Below are positions 8,892 through 15,930 of a DNA stretch of 21,950 nt, one piece after another. Origin of the DNA: Lichtheimia corymbifera B2541. Its lineage: Eukaryota; Mucoromycota; Mucoromycetes; Mucorales; Lichtheimiaceae. The translations under genes were made by a program, and so were the position numbers. Positions within the stretch are counted from its first letter, which is position 1. Every line of letters begins with the position of its first letter. The notes beneath the pieces are model-generated. The model saw only the letters and a program-made list of their open reading frames with translations. It did not search any database and had not been told where the DNA came from. Location of the stretch: assembly GCA_000697475.1 (NCBI GenBank), contig JNEU01000793.1:1-21950 (forward strand). Direction: 5' to 3'.

Positions 8892-9379
8892 TGTTGTGTA
8901 CATAGATATTTTCTTCAATAAAGATACGTGACATTAGCCAACATCAATATCAGGCACACATCCATGATAATCATTTAAGCATATCACCCGTTATCTAGAA
9001 CAATGGTTAAACTATCCCTACATCATGAATGGTCCACACAGGATTACATAAGTAAGATCATCCATGGAAAGAGAATGAGATTAAACATACAGCCAATGGC
9101 ACATAGAAAATATAGACCTCTTGGTAAGCACACCAATGGCAATAATGCACTCACAACTTGATCCGACATCTTAGAAAAGATCTTACACTCTCATCATCAT
9201 TCTCTCACCCGATACGTCCATGCAGATCTTTCCTTCATCCTAATCGTCTTTTCCATACAGCTGCAGTTTCAGATAGTAAAGATATAAAAGAACCATTATA
9301 TTGTCTTCAGAATAAAACATCAATCTCAAAGGACTTATCCTTGCCCCTTTCTTGTGTTCTTGTATCTTCGTTTATTTCA
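8892..9379 (+). mobile_element. solo LTR inside the Merlin transposase gene
   Basis: This 488-bp insertion starts TGTTGTGTAC, ends TTTATTTCA and is flanked by identical 5-bp repeats ACGCC (8887-8891 and 9380-9384). TG...CA ends with a 5-bp duplication are the hallmarks of an LTR. Inside, on the plus strand, lie TATAAAAG (9283-9290) and AATAAA (9311-9316), a plausible promoter and polyadenylation signal. No internal region remains, so it is the product of LTR-LTR recombination. Its sequence is unlike the LTRs of elements A and B, so it marks a third retrotransposon family. Deleting it together with one ACGCC restores a continuous conserved transposase frame, which supports the boundaries. Confidence 0.92.
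9283..9316 (+). promoter_or_regulatory. LTR promoter and poly(A) signal candidates
   Basis: TATAAAAG at 9283-9290 is followed by AATAAA at 9311-9316 within the solo LTR. The order TATA box then poly(A) signal fits a U3-R layout in plus orientation. Function is inferred only. Confidence 0.5.
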
Positions 9380-10352
9380 ACGCCAAGGGATGATCTCACG
9401 GGTGCGATGACGTCTATGGATGACTTGCTTTAAAGCGCCCCATGTTCCTATAAACATTATGTACATAGAATAAGTAAAGGTTTAAGGGTACTAAAAAGAG
9501 AAAGCAATTAACCTTCAATCGTGTTTGTATGGACAACACGGACCAAGTTACCATGACGATCACGGCGCTCACGTGTAAACTCCTGGGAATGGTTCACATC
9601 GTCATGATCATACATACCAAGGGAACGGAGACGCTGGTATGGACGCCATTGATCGCTGTAGATCATCGATCCCTCACGTACATATGTACGAATGATAGGG
9701 ATCAAGGTGCGTGCAGTACGATCCGGCACTGCAGTAAAGAAGCAACGACGACGGCCAGTGCGTTCCACCATTCCAAATACCCAGACGCCTTCAACAGGAT
9801 GGCCATGGTGACCTCGCGTGACCTTAGTCTTACCAAACTTTGCTTCATCGATTTCGACAATGATACGTTCACCATTTTCGTCAATGCCACCTATTCATTA
9901 TTCATCATAAGAACCATCAGCGCAACGTGACGATAACAGTATATATAAAACGTTACCAAGCAACAAATCATTCTCTGTGAGGTCTTCCTTGATCAACATG
10001 TACAAATCCCGAAGGATCTGTGCAACCGTTTGATGCATCATGTTCGTCTCACGCATAATCGCGCCCATCGAATGCTGCAAGACAAAAGCACGCACTACGA
10101 AAAACACAAGTCGCAAATCCGCCTTACGATTGTAAAAGAACGATCCCTTCGTAATGCTGATCCTTGTACGACCACAACAAGAAGGCGTGCACACCCAATA
10201 GTATTGCTCCTTGTCCTTACGCCACTTCAACTGCATCTGGGAGCCTTGGCGACATGTCATCGATTCATAATACGCACCAAGTTCTTCAACCAAGTATCTA
10301 TATTACATTAAGAACAGCACTCAACCATTATGTACATACATGATGTGTCACC

Positions 10353-10452
10353 CATCCATCCATCCATCCATCCATCCATCCATCCATCCATCCATTCAGT
10401 CATCCAGTCATCCAGTCATCCAGTCATCCAGTCATCCAGTCATCCATCCATC
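10353..10452. repeat. CATC / CAGTCATC microsatellite
   Basis: Ten tandem CATC units (10353-10392) are followed, after CATT, by about six CAGTCATC units (from 10397) and a few further CATC. It occupies most of intron 1 of the Merlin transposase gene, which explains why that intron is 166 nt while the others are about 65 nt. The 8-mer block looks derived from the 4-mer block. Confidence 0.95.
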
Positions 10453-10933
10453 TATACACATACCTTTTCAAATAAATCTCGCCACCTGAAGTACTACCAT
10501 CATCAGAGGAGCGGTCAACAAGTAGATCAGCAAATTGGATAGCGTAGGGCAACGGCATGGTAACAGAGAAAGAGAGAGAACGCCTACTACACACTCACAC
10601 TTCATTAAAAACTTACATAGTGTATGACTGGCCCAAAATTCGACCTCCTCCGATCTCCGCCAAATTTGGCACACAGCCTCCGACCGATCGTACAACCATG
10701 TGTGCGAAGTTTGAGCAGGATCCAAACACTGAGCGGAGCGTGACAGGCGCAAACGTAAATTTTCACGCTTTTTACACAGAATGACCCGCTGTTTTGCGCG
10801 CTAATTACTCGTCGTTGGTTTGCACTAGTGTGACTGTTTAATCACCTGCCCGGAGTTTCGATCCCAAGCTATCGGGATATGAATTCGGACCTCCGCTACG
10901 ACCGCTAGAACCTCCGCGATCGCTCGTCAAAGT

Positions 10934-10959
10934 CGTGACACCCATATTGCCCATCAGCC
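10934..10959 (-). repeat. right terminal inverted repeat of the Merlin transposon
   Basis: Read on the minus strand it begins GGCTGATGGG and ends ATGGGTGTCACG. It pairs with 7655-7680. The 8-bp duplication GAAGTATA follows at 10960-10967. Confidence 0.92.
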
Positions 10960-11055
10960 GAAGTATATCCGATCAATGTGTCAAAAGGAATGTCATGGAA
11001 TCAATGGATCAAGGTCATGTGATATCATCAAAAGGATAAAGAAGTGTATCCGACA
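10960..11055 (-). repeat. 5' LTR of element A, second segment
   Basis: The LTR resumes here after the duplicated GAAGTATA (10960-10967). It matches 2751-2837 at every base except the last. In element sense this is the 5' end of the LTR and begins TGTCGGATAC. The Merlin insertion therefore separates the LTR start from the rest of the promoter region. Confidence 0.93.
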
Positions 11056-11152
11056 GTGGTCTATATTCCTGTGTGGTCTTATCCTTCGTGGTGTACTCTA
11101 TTCCTGTGTGGTCTTATTCCTTCGTGGACGTCGTCTATATTCTCCTGTGTGG
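11056..11152. repeat. short minisatellite, about 35-bp unit
   Basis: About 2.5 tandem copies of a unit containing CTATATTCCTGTGTGGTCTT and CCTTCGTGG. It starts directly at the outer edge of the element A LTR, where a target duplication would be expected. Confidence 0.8.
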
Positions 11153-11156
11153 ATCC

Positions 11157-11250
11157 AAAAAGAAAGACGACAAGGTCCGGGATTCGAACCAACACCTTTC
11201 ATGCATACCTATTTCTACCCTCACAACCTTGACCACTGCACCATCAGCTC
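11157..11250 (-). ncRNA. tRNA-like RNA polymerase III unit upstream of stacked LTRs
   Basis: On the minus strand, A box TGGTGCAGTGG (11243-11233) and B box GGTTCGAATCC (11190-11180) both fit consensus perfectly, 42 nt apart. TTTTT at 11161-11157 could end transcription. Counting back seven bases from the A box puts the 5' end near 11250. The stems do not pair well, so it is probably a relic tRNA or the head of a SINE, not a working tRNA. The spacing would suit a tRNA with a long variable arm. Two LTR insertions lie 6-9 bp upstream of its predicted 5' end. Confidence 0.5.
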
Positions 11251-11259
11251 GAACTGCCA

Positions 11260-11547
11260 TGAGACAGCAGTAGTGGGATGGTCAGCCTCAAGCTGCCATT
11301 TTGGGAATCGGATTTGTTGTTTTGAAACCTGGTTGTTGTTATCCACTCGTTGATCTGAACATAGCTATTTGTATACGTACTGAAAATATTTGATTAAACC
11401 CTGGTCTTTCGTCTTTGTATCTTTATTTGTGATTGATTGTGGAAGCAGTTGCGATTGCTTCATTGTTTGGAATTGGAAGACTCCTTGTGATTACCGTTTT
11501 TGAAACGATTGACAACCTCTCTACGCAACTTACTGCCCGACGTCTCA
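11260..11547 (+). repeat. diverged solo LTR of the element B family
   Basis: This 288-bp sequence begins TGAGACAGCAG and ends CGACGTCTCA. It aligns along its length with the element B LTR, sharing GGTCAGCCTC, AGCAGTTGCGATTGCTT, CTTGTGATTAC and ACTGCCC.ACGTCTCA. It is flanked by a 4-bp duplication GCCA (11256-11259, 11548-11551). No internal element sequence is present. It is older than element B, judging by its divergence. Confidence 0.88.
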
Positions 11548-11552
11548 GCCAA

Positions 11553-11853
11553 TGACACGTCCGTGGTGGGGTAGTCAGCCTCTCAACTGCCTTATATATT
11601 CGCTGGATTTGGATAACTGAAACCCTGTCATTGTCAACCACTCGTTTGTCTGAGGAAGTGTATTTAGAATAGCCATGGAAAATATTTTATAAACCCTTGT
11701 CTTTTGTCTTTGAATCTTTGAATTTGAGCTTGTTTGAGTGAAGCAGTTGCGATTGCTTATTGATTGAACCGGACGATTGAAAAGACCCCTTGTGATTACT
11801 TTATTTGGATTTTCTTTGACAACCCCTCTACGCACATACTGCCCTACGTCTCA
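11553..11853 (+). repeat. 5' LTR of element B
   Basis: It starts TGACACGTCC and ends CTACGTCTCA. It differs from 17285-17585 at two positions: T/G near 11560, and T/G in the AATATTTTATAAA stretch. That stretch or TTATATATTC (near 11590) could be the TATA element. Confidence 0.95.
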
Positions 11854-11856
11854 TTT

Positions 11857-11871
11857 TGGTGGAGAAGCTAG
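11857..11871 (+). other. putative primer binding site of element B
   Basis: Three bases after the LTR, TGGTGGAGAAGCTAG begins with the TGG expected opposite a tRNA CCA end. The complementary tRNA would end CTTCTCCACCA; I cannot name it. It is unlike the TGGTAGC site of element A, so the two elements seem to use different primers. Confidence 0.55.
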
Positions 11872-11980
11872 GCGAAGCATTTTATCATACATTCGTTACG
11901 GCAGACTTTTATAACAATTTACATCCCCAACAACACACGTTCATCCATTCGATAAATCATCCATCCATCGACTTATCGAC

Positions 11981-12865
11981 ATGACGAATCAAGAAAACCA
12001 TGGTCTTCTGGCCCCTAGAGGCAGAAATCTCGAAGCTGAATTGTTGCGATCATTGTTGGCCAAGCCTGAGCATTTTTATGGCAAGACTGATGAGGATCCT
12101 ATGGGTTGGCTAAGGAGTATCAAGCGATTGCGACGTGGTGGCATCTCGGATAGCAGCATTCTTCTTGTAGCTGGTTCTCACTTGAAAGGATCAGCAGGCG
12201 ATTGGTGGGCCGAACATGAAGATGATGTCGATACATGGGAGGTGTTCGAGGAGAGGTTTACGGAGAGATATGCAAGCAAGTCGATCAAGAGAGATTGGTG
12301 GCGACGTTTGGAATCTCGCAAGCAGAAGGATGGTGAAAGCGTGGCTGAATTGGTTGAAGCTCAACAGGCATTGTTTCAACGTTTGGCATTAAAGGATGAG
12401 AGGATGAAGATCGATCTTTTATGCAAGGCACTCAAGGATGATGTTGGCTTCGAGGTCGAAAGAGAGGAGCCCGAAACATACGCTGAAGCTGTGGATGCCG
12501 CAAAGAAGGAAGAGTCATTACGTATCAAGTACAAGCGTGCTCCTGAAGTTGGTGGTGGATCTTCAACAAGCACAAACAGTGGCAGGAGTACGGTGATGAT
12601 GGCAGCATCGGATCGTGGTTCTGAAGTCGGCAGCATTAGCAGTTTCGATAAGGCTTTGAATGAGATGAATGACAAGTTCAATCGTTTGGAGATTAATCTC
12701 ATGGAAAAGCTGAATCGACAAGTTGGCGGTGGCAATCGAGGTGGCTATGGATATGGTGGTGGATATTCATTGACATGTTTTAACTGCGGACAAGTTGGAC
12801 ACAAGGCCTATCAGTGTAATGAACGTGGTGGTCAAGAGGCGGGAAAAGGCATGGGGCAGCAGTAG
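11981..12865 (+). CDS. gag: element B Gag: capsid/nucleocapsid protein
   Basis: This 294-residue protein starts at ATG 11981, 127 nt after the LTR, and ends at TAG 12863. Residues about 28-185 form a retrotransposon gag-type domain, with FYGKTDEDPMGWL, KGSAGDWW and FEERFTERYAS. Residues about 222-246 are a short helical stretch. A glycine/tyrosine-rich linker leads to one CCHC zinc knuckle CFNCGQVGHKAYQC (C266, C269, H274, C279). The protein should package element RNA. The last codons GCG GGA AAA carry the frameshift heptamer, leading into pol in the -1 frame. The frame is undamaged. Length and motif order are similar to Gag of element A, but sequence similarity is low. Confidence 0.94.
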   Translation: MTNQENHGLLAPRGRNLEAELLRSLLAKPEHFYGKTDEDPMGWLRSIKRLRRGGISDSSILLVAGSHLKGSAGDWWAEHEDDVDTWEVFEERFTERYASKSIKRDWWRRLESRKQKDGESVAELVEAQQALFQRLALKDERMKIDLLCKALKDDVGFEVEREEPETYAEAVDAAKKEESLRIKYKRAPEVGGGSSTSTNSGRSTVMMAASDRGSEVGSISSFDKALNEMNDKFNRLEINLMEKLNRQVGGGNRGGYGYGGGYSLTCFNCGQVGHKAYQCNERGGQEAGKGMGQQ

Positions 12866-12909
12866 ATGGGAAGTCTGCTGTCCCACACTCAACTACAAAA
12901 ACCTTCCCA
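12841..12909 (+). promoter_or_regulatory. programmed -1 frameshift signal, gag/pol of element B
   Basis: Heptamer G GGA AAA (12841-12847) is in the gag frame, and the -1 frame is open from 12820 into pol. A 5-nt spacer GGCAT follows. Stem 1 is 10 bp with one G-U (12853-12862 GGGGCAGCAG with 12875-12884 CTGCTGTCCC). In its 12-nt loop, TGGGAAG (12867-12873) pairs 7 bp with CTTCCCA (12903-12909), forming an H-type pseudoknot. Loops are 4, 1 and 18 nt. The gag stop TAG 12863-12865 opens loop 1. The layout matches element A although the sequence does not, which argues for selection on the structure. Confidence 0.85.
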
Positions 12910-15633
12910 CAACAATCACCAACTCAACAACAAGAAGTGCACTTGATACGAGGGGTTCAAGTTTGGCAGAATGGTCGTGTGCGTCCAAGGTCCACAGCAT
13001 CGGGTGAAGCATCAGCGCCATTGAAGAAAAGGAGCAAGAGAAAGGTGGTGGATGATGAGTCAAATGCCATTACATTGCCTATTGTTCCACATCAAGACAC
13101 TCAGAATGCCACAGAGGACGTCACGATGCAAGAAGTGAAGAAGAAGAAGACAAGGAAGCCGGCTAGGCGATTGGAGGTGGATACCAACAGGCAAAACATT
13201 TGGGACGCTTTGGGGAATGCACGAGTCAACATGTCGTTTAAGGAGTGGTTAGCCATTGACAAACAAGCAGCGAAGGATTTGTGTGATGGTATTCGATTTA
13301 TTCATGGACGCAAGCCCCGCCAAACCACTACCAAGCTACCAATATCTACCCAAGTGAATGCCGTGAACCTTGTTGGATCCGATGGTGAAGAGAGTGAGGT
13401 GGATGAGGAAAAAGAAGAGAGTGAGCTGGAGGATGAAAAAGAAGAGGAATGGGATGATGAGTTGGATGGAGATGATGAAGACACTGCCTCTGAATCGTAC
13501 CTGTTTGATTCCGAATTCGAAGATGATGACGCCGATGGATACCTCTCTGATGCCTCAATTACACAATATCCATATAATCCTGAATCGATGGGTACTGCAA
13601 GGCCGTTTGCTGTGAAGGTGTATATCAATGGTGTACCGGTGGAGGCCATAGCGGATACAGGAGCTTCGGTGTCAGTCATAAGCAAACCACTTGCAAGACG
13701 TTTGGATCTTCCTATCAATAAGGATCTTATGTCAATACAACAATTGGACGAGAGGGACACAAAACCCAATGGTGTTTGCGCGAACGTACCTGTTTCGATT
13801 GGTGGCAAGTTGCGTCGTGAGCATTGTACGGTGTTGGATAGACAGTCAGACTTGTTGCTGCTTGGTTTACCTTGGATGCGCGCGTATGGCATTAAGATCG
13901 ATCCGACAACGTTGACTTTATCTATACCTTCTCAAGAAAGCAAGGATGATATCGTGGTGCAAGGATATTCTCGTCAAAGGCCAAAGGAATGTGAAGATGA
14001 AGATGCTGTGTCAAACCCACCTCAAGTATTCATGTTACAAATGGTGAAGCACGAGACAAGTCAAAGCGTTCATGAGACACCAAGCAAGGTTGTTGCAGCA
14101 ACATTGGCACGTGGAATGAAGGACGATTGGTACGAAGGCGCTGATTCAGAAGGTGGAATGAGTCAAGAGGGGGAGGAGAAAACAAAAGAGGTGTGTGAAA
14201 AAGAGGTGTGTGAAAAAGAGGTGTGTAAAAAAAAGGCGTGTGAGAAAGAAAATGAGGAGCCAAAAGAGGTGAAAGAGCTGTTGGAAAAATATCGCGACTG
14301 TTTTGTGGAGCATGCTGGGTTGGGTCGTGTGAATGCTGTATCACATGAGATTAAGACAACCACCGAGACACCCATCAAAAGCAAGCCGTATCGATTGACA
14401 TGGAGTGAAGAAACTCAGCTGCGAAAGGAGTTGGATCATCTACTGGAGTTGGGGCTGATCAAGCCATCTCAAGGCGAATGGACATCACCGGTGCTTTTTG
14501 TTGCTAAGAAGGATGGCTCGTTACGGTTGTGTGTTGATTACCGGCGTTTAAACAAGATCACTGTCAAGGACCATTTCCCTTTGCCTTTCATTGATGAGCT
14601 GGTTGATTCTATGGGTGGAGCAAGGTATTTTTCTACATTGGATGCTGCGTCAGGCTATTGGCAGGTACCGATGCATGAAAATTCCATTCGCAAGACCGGT
14701 TTTGTGACGAAGTATGGGGTGTTTGATTGGTGTGTATTACCTTTTGGCTTGAGCACGGCGCCAGCGACATTCCAAAGATTGATGACTCGGATTCTACAAC
14801 CATTGTTGGGCAAGTGTGTGCATGTGTTTATCGATGATATCATTGTATTTTCTCGCACCTTGGATGAGCATGTCGCACATTTGAAGCAAGTATTTGATAT
14901 CTGCAAGGAGGCAAATTTACGGATCAAGAAGGCCAAATGCACGTTTGCGAGTGATAGTGTTGAATACCTTGGTCATATGATCACCAGTGAAGGATTGAAG
15001 CCTACAGATCGAAACGTCAAGAAGGTTTTGGATATGGTGGCACCAAGTAACAAGGCAGATGTCAGGTCATTTTTGGGTATGGTGGGATATTACCGGCGTT
15101 TTATTCCTGATTTTGCGGGCAAGACACAACCTATACAGCAATTGACCAAGGCCAAGAGTGAATTTGTTTGGGGTGTACAGCAAGAGGAGGCATTCAAGAT
15201 TCTGAAGCATGCATTGATCCATCCACCTATATTGGCATACCCTGATCCTGATAAGGTGCAAATATTGACGACAGATGCCTCTGGAAAGGGAATTGGTGCT
15301 ATTCTTTCGCAGTCAACTGATGGATCCATGGAAGGAGAAGAGGTCATTGCATATGCGTCTCGGGCTTTACGTGATGCTGAAACACGTTATGCTACGACTC
15401 ATGTTGAAGCACTTGCCATTGTTGCTGGAATGTATCATTTTCGACACTACTTGCGCGGGCGTAAGTTTGTATTATACACGGATCATTCAGCGTTGACATA
15501 TATCTTGAACAATCCTACCCCAAGTCCAAAGGTGTTAAGGTGGTCGGCGGCAACTATGGAGTATGACTTTGTGGTGAAGCATCGGAAAGGAGAAAACAAT
15601 CCGGCAGACGCGTTATCTCGGTTGGTGAGGTGA
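12847..15633 (+). CDS. pol: element B Pol: protease, reverse transcriptase, RNase H
   Basis: Pol is entered by -1 frameshift at 12847. No ATG start is apparent; residue numbers here count from the GTG at 12937. The first about 220 residues include a basic stretch and a very acidic stretch (about 148-200). Protease: IADTGASVSVI, D about 240. Between protease and RT, residues 419-437 are a tandem KEVCE-type repeat. RT: LCVDYRRLN, LPFGLSTAP and the FIDD catalytic box (631-634). RNase H: D780, E824, D849, and the terminal NNPADALSR block. The frame ends at TGA 15631, immediately after RNase H. Integrase, normally fused next, lies in another frame starting at the overlapping ATG 15633. Together these enzymes mature the particle and copy RNA to DNA. 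No inactivating change is seen. Confidence 0.93.
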   Translation, partial: RHGAAVDGKSAVPHSTTKTFPQQSPTQQQEVHLIRGVQVWQNGRVRPRSTASGEASAPLKKRSKRKVVDDESNAITLPIVPHQDTQNATEDVTMQEVKKKKTRKPARRLEVDTNRQNIWDALGNARVNMSFKEWLAIDKQAAKDLCDGIRFIHGRKPRQTTTKLPISTQVNAVNLVGSDGEESEVDEEKEESELEDEKEEEWDDELDGDDEDTASESYLFDSEFEDDDADGYLSDASITQYPYNPESMGTARPFAVKVYINGVPVEAIADTGASVSVISKPLARRLDLPINKDLMSIQQLDERDTKPNGVCANVPVSIGGKLRREHCTVLDRQSDLLLLGLPWMRAYGIKIDPTTLTLSIPSQESKDDIVVQGYSRQRPKECEDEDAVSNPPQVFMLQMVKHETSQSVHETPSKVVAATLARGMKDDWYEGADSEGGMSQEGEEKTKEVCEKEVCEKEVCKKKACEKENEEPKEVKELLEKYRDCFVEHAGLGRVNAVSHEIKTTTETPIKSKPYRLTWSEETQLRKELDHLLELGLIKPSQGEWTSPVLFVAKKDGSLRLCVDYRRLNKITVKDHFPLPFIDELVDSMGGARYFSTLDAASGYWQVPMHENSIRKTGFVTKYGVFDWCVLPFGLSTAPATFQRLMTRILQPLLGKCVHVFIDDIIVFSRTLDEHVAHLKQVFDICKEANLRIKKAKCTFASDSVEYLGHMITSEGLKPTDRNVKKVLDMVAPSNKADVRSFLGMVGYYRRFIPDFAGKTQPIQQLTKAKSEFVWGVQQEEAFKILKHALIHPPILAYPDPDKVQILTTDASGKGIGAILSQSTDGSMEGEEVIAYASRALRDAETRYATTHVEALAIVAGMYHFRHYLRGRKFVLYTDHSALTYILNNPTPSPKVLRWSAATMEYDFVVKHRKGENNPADALSRLVR

Positions 15634-15930
15634 TGGGAGATGGGGATTGGATCATATACATATACAAAAGAAAAAGCAGTACAAAAGAACAAAAAAAAAA
15701 ATATGAAAAGAGCAAGGAAAAGAAGAACAAAAAAAAATTATATATAGATTACAAAAGCAGTGCAAAAGAAAAGAAAAACATGTCAAAAGAGCAAAAGAAA
15801 AAAAAAATTATCATATACTTATTGGAACACACTTTATTTACATTGTCATTACACACATCTATTATCATCATCAAGCAATATCAGCAAGTATCGAAGCAAC
15901 TATCAAGAACATTCAATTACAAGGTCATGG
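15624..15930 (+). other. RT/IN junction: TGATG overlap and A-rich segment (possible intron or reinitiation site)
   Basis: The RT frame stop TGA (15631-15633) overlaps ATG (15633-15635) of the integrase frame as TGATG. The next 290 bases are A-rich, coding mainly lysine, with partial internal repeats (ACAAAAGCAGT type). An alternative is splicing: GTGAGG at 15625 and an acceptor ending at 15923 would remove 299 nt and fuse RNase H to integrase in frame (LSRL, then VMDYAHYL). The acceptor is CAAG, weaker than the usual TAG here. I cannot choose between these from sequence. Confidence 0.5.

Larger units (their letters stand above)
8569..10558 (-). pseudogene. Merlin DDE transposase, four exons, last exon split by a solo LTR
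   Basis: Exons on the minus strand: 10558-10464, 10297-9957, 9890-9513, and a last exon 9447-9380 resuming at 8886-8569 once the LTR 8892-9379 and one ACGCC copy are set aside. Introns are 166, 66 and 65 nt, GT...AG, at the same positions and phases as in the gene at 1133-2387. Motifs: VEIDEAKFGK (D about 160), IYSDQWRPY (D about 225) and HTNTIEGTWGALK (E about 271). A zinc-ribbon-like N-terminus has a CRQGSQM block and CTPSCCGR. The reading frame reaches HRTREIIPWR and hits TGA 9379-9377 inside the LTR; the following LLEFMWLRKQ continues in frame beyond it. The C-terminus is strongly acidic. The enzyme should act on the TIRs at 7655 and 10959, but this copy is dead. The ATG at 10558 is the likeliest start; an additional 5' exon is possible. 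Confidence 0.88.
7655..10959 (-). mobile_element. Merlin-superfamily DNA transposon, nested in the element A LTR
   Basis: The transposon interrupts the element A 5' LTR and is bounded by 8-bp direct repeats GAAGTATA (7647-7654 and 10960-10967), so the pre-insertion sequence is recoverable by comparison with the other LTR at 2751-2758. Termini 7655-7680 and 10934-10959 are inverted repeats matching at 21 of 26 positions; the inner 13 bases, ending ATGGGTGTCACG, are perfect. Eight-to-nine-bp duplications and a DDE_Tnp_IS1595-type transposase are the known marks of Merlin elements. The single gene (8569-10558, minus) is broken by a solo LTR. Total length 3305 bp, about 2.8 kb without that LTR. 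The left 0.9 kb is non-coding but holds a tRNA-like unit. Confidence 0.93.
2491..11055 (-). mobile_element. Ty3/gypsy LTR retrotransposon A, interrupted by a nested Merlin transposon
   Basis: A full-layout Metaviridae-type element reads on the minus strand: 5' LTR (11055-10968 plus 7654-7395), primer binding site, gag, pol in the -1 frame (protease, RT, RNase H, integrase), polypurine tract, 3' LTR (2837-2491). PR-RT-RH-IN order defines Ty3/gypsy. The two LTRs differ at only about four positions in 347 bp, so insertion was fairly recent. The 5' LTR is split by the Merlin transposon 7655-10959. Pol has a 1-bp frameshift near its end. The bases flanking the element (ACTTT at 2486-2490, GTGGT at 11056-11060) do not form a target duplication. 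No chromodomain is visible after the GPY-type module. The element is probably dead as it stands. Confidence 0.93.

Noticed and set aside
9158..9433. Plus-strand open frame over the solo LTR
   Set aside because: It starts at a non-ATG codon and spans LTR, target duplication and transposase exon, so it has no biological unity.
10353..10452. CRISPR-like array
   Set aside because: It is a 4-bp and 8-bp tandem microsatellite without spacers, inside a transposase intron.
11157..11250. Functional tRNA gene
   Set aside because: A and B boxes are perfect, but acceptor, D, anticodon and T stems do not pair, so I call it tRNA-like only. The same holds for 8045-8147.
13302..13892. Minus-strand open frame of 196 codons
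   Set aside because: It is a serine-rich shadow of the acidic coding stretch in element B pol.
15567..15635. A second -1 slippery site joining RNase H to integrase in element B
   Set aside because: The integrase frame is -1 and open from 15567, but no X XXY YYZ heptamer occurs in the right register in the overlap; stop-restart or splicing fits better.
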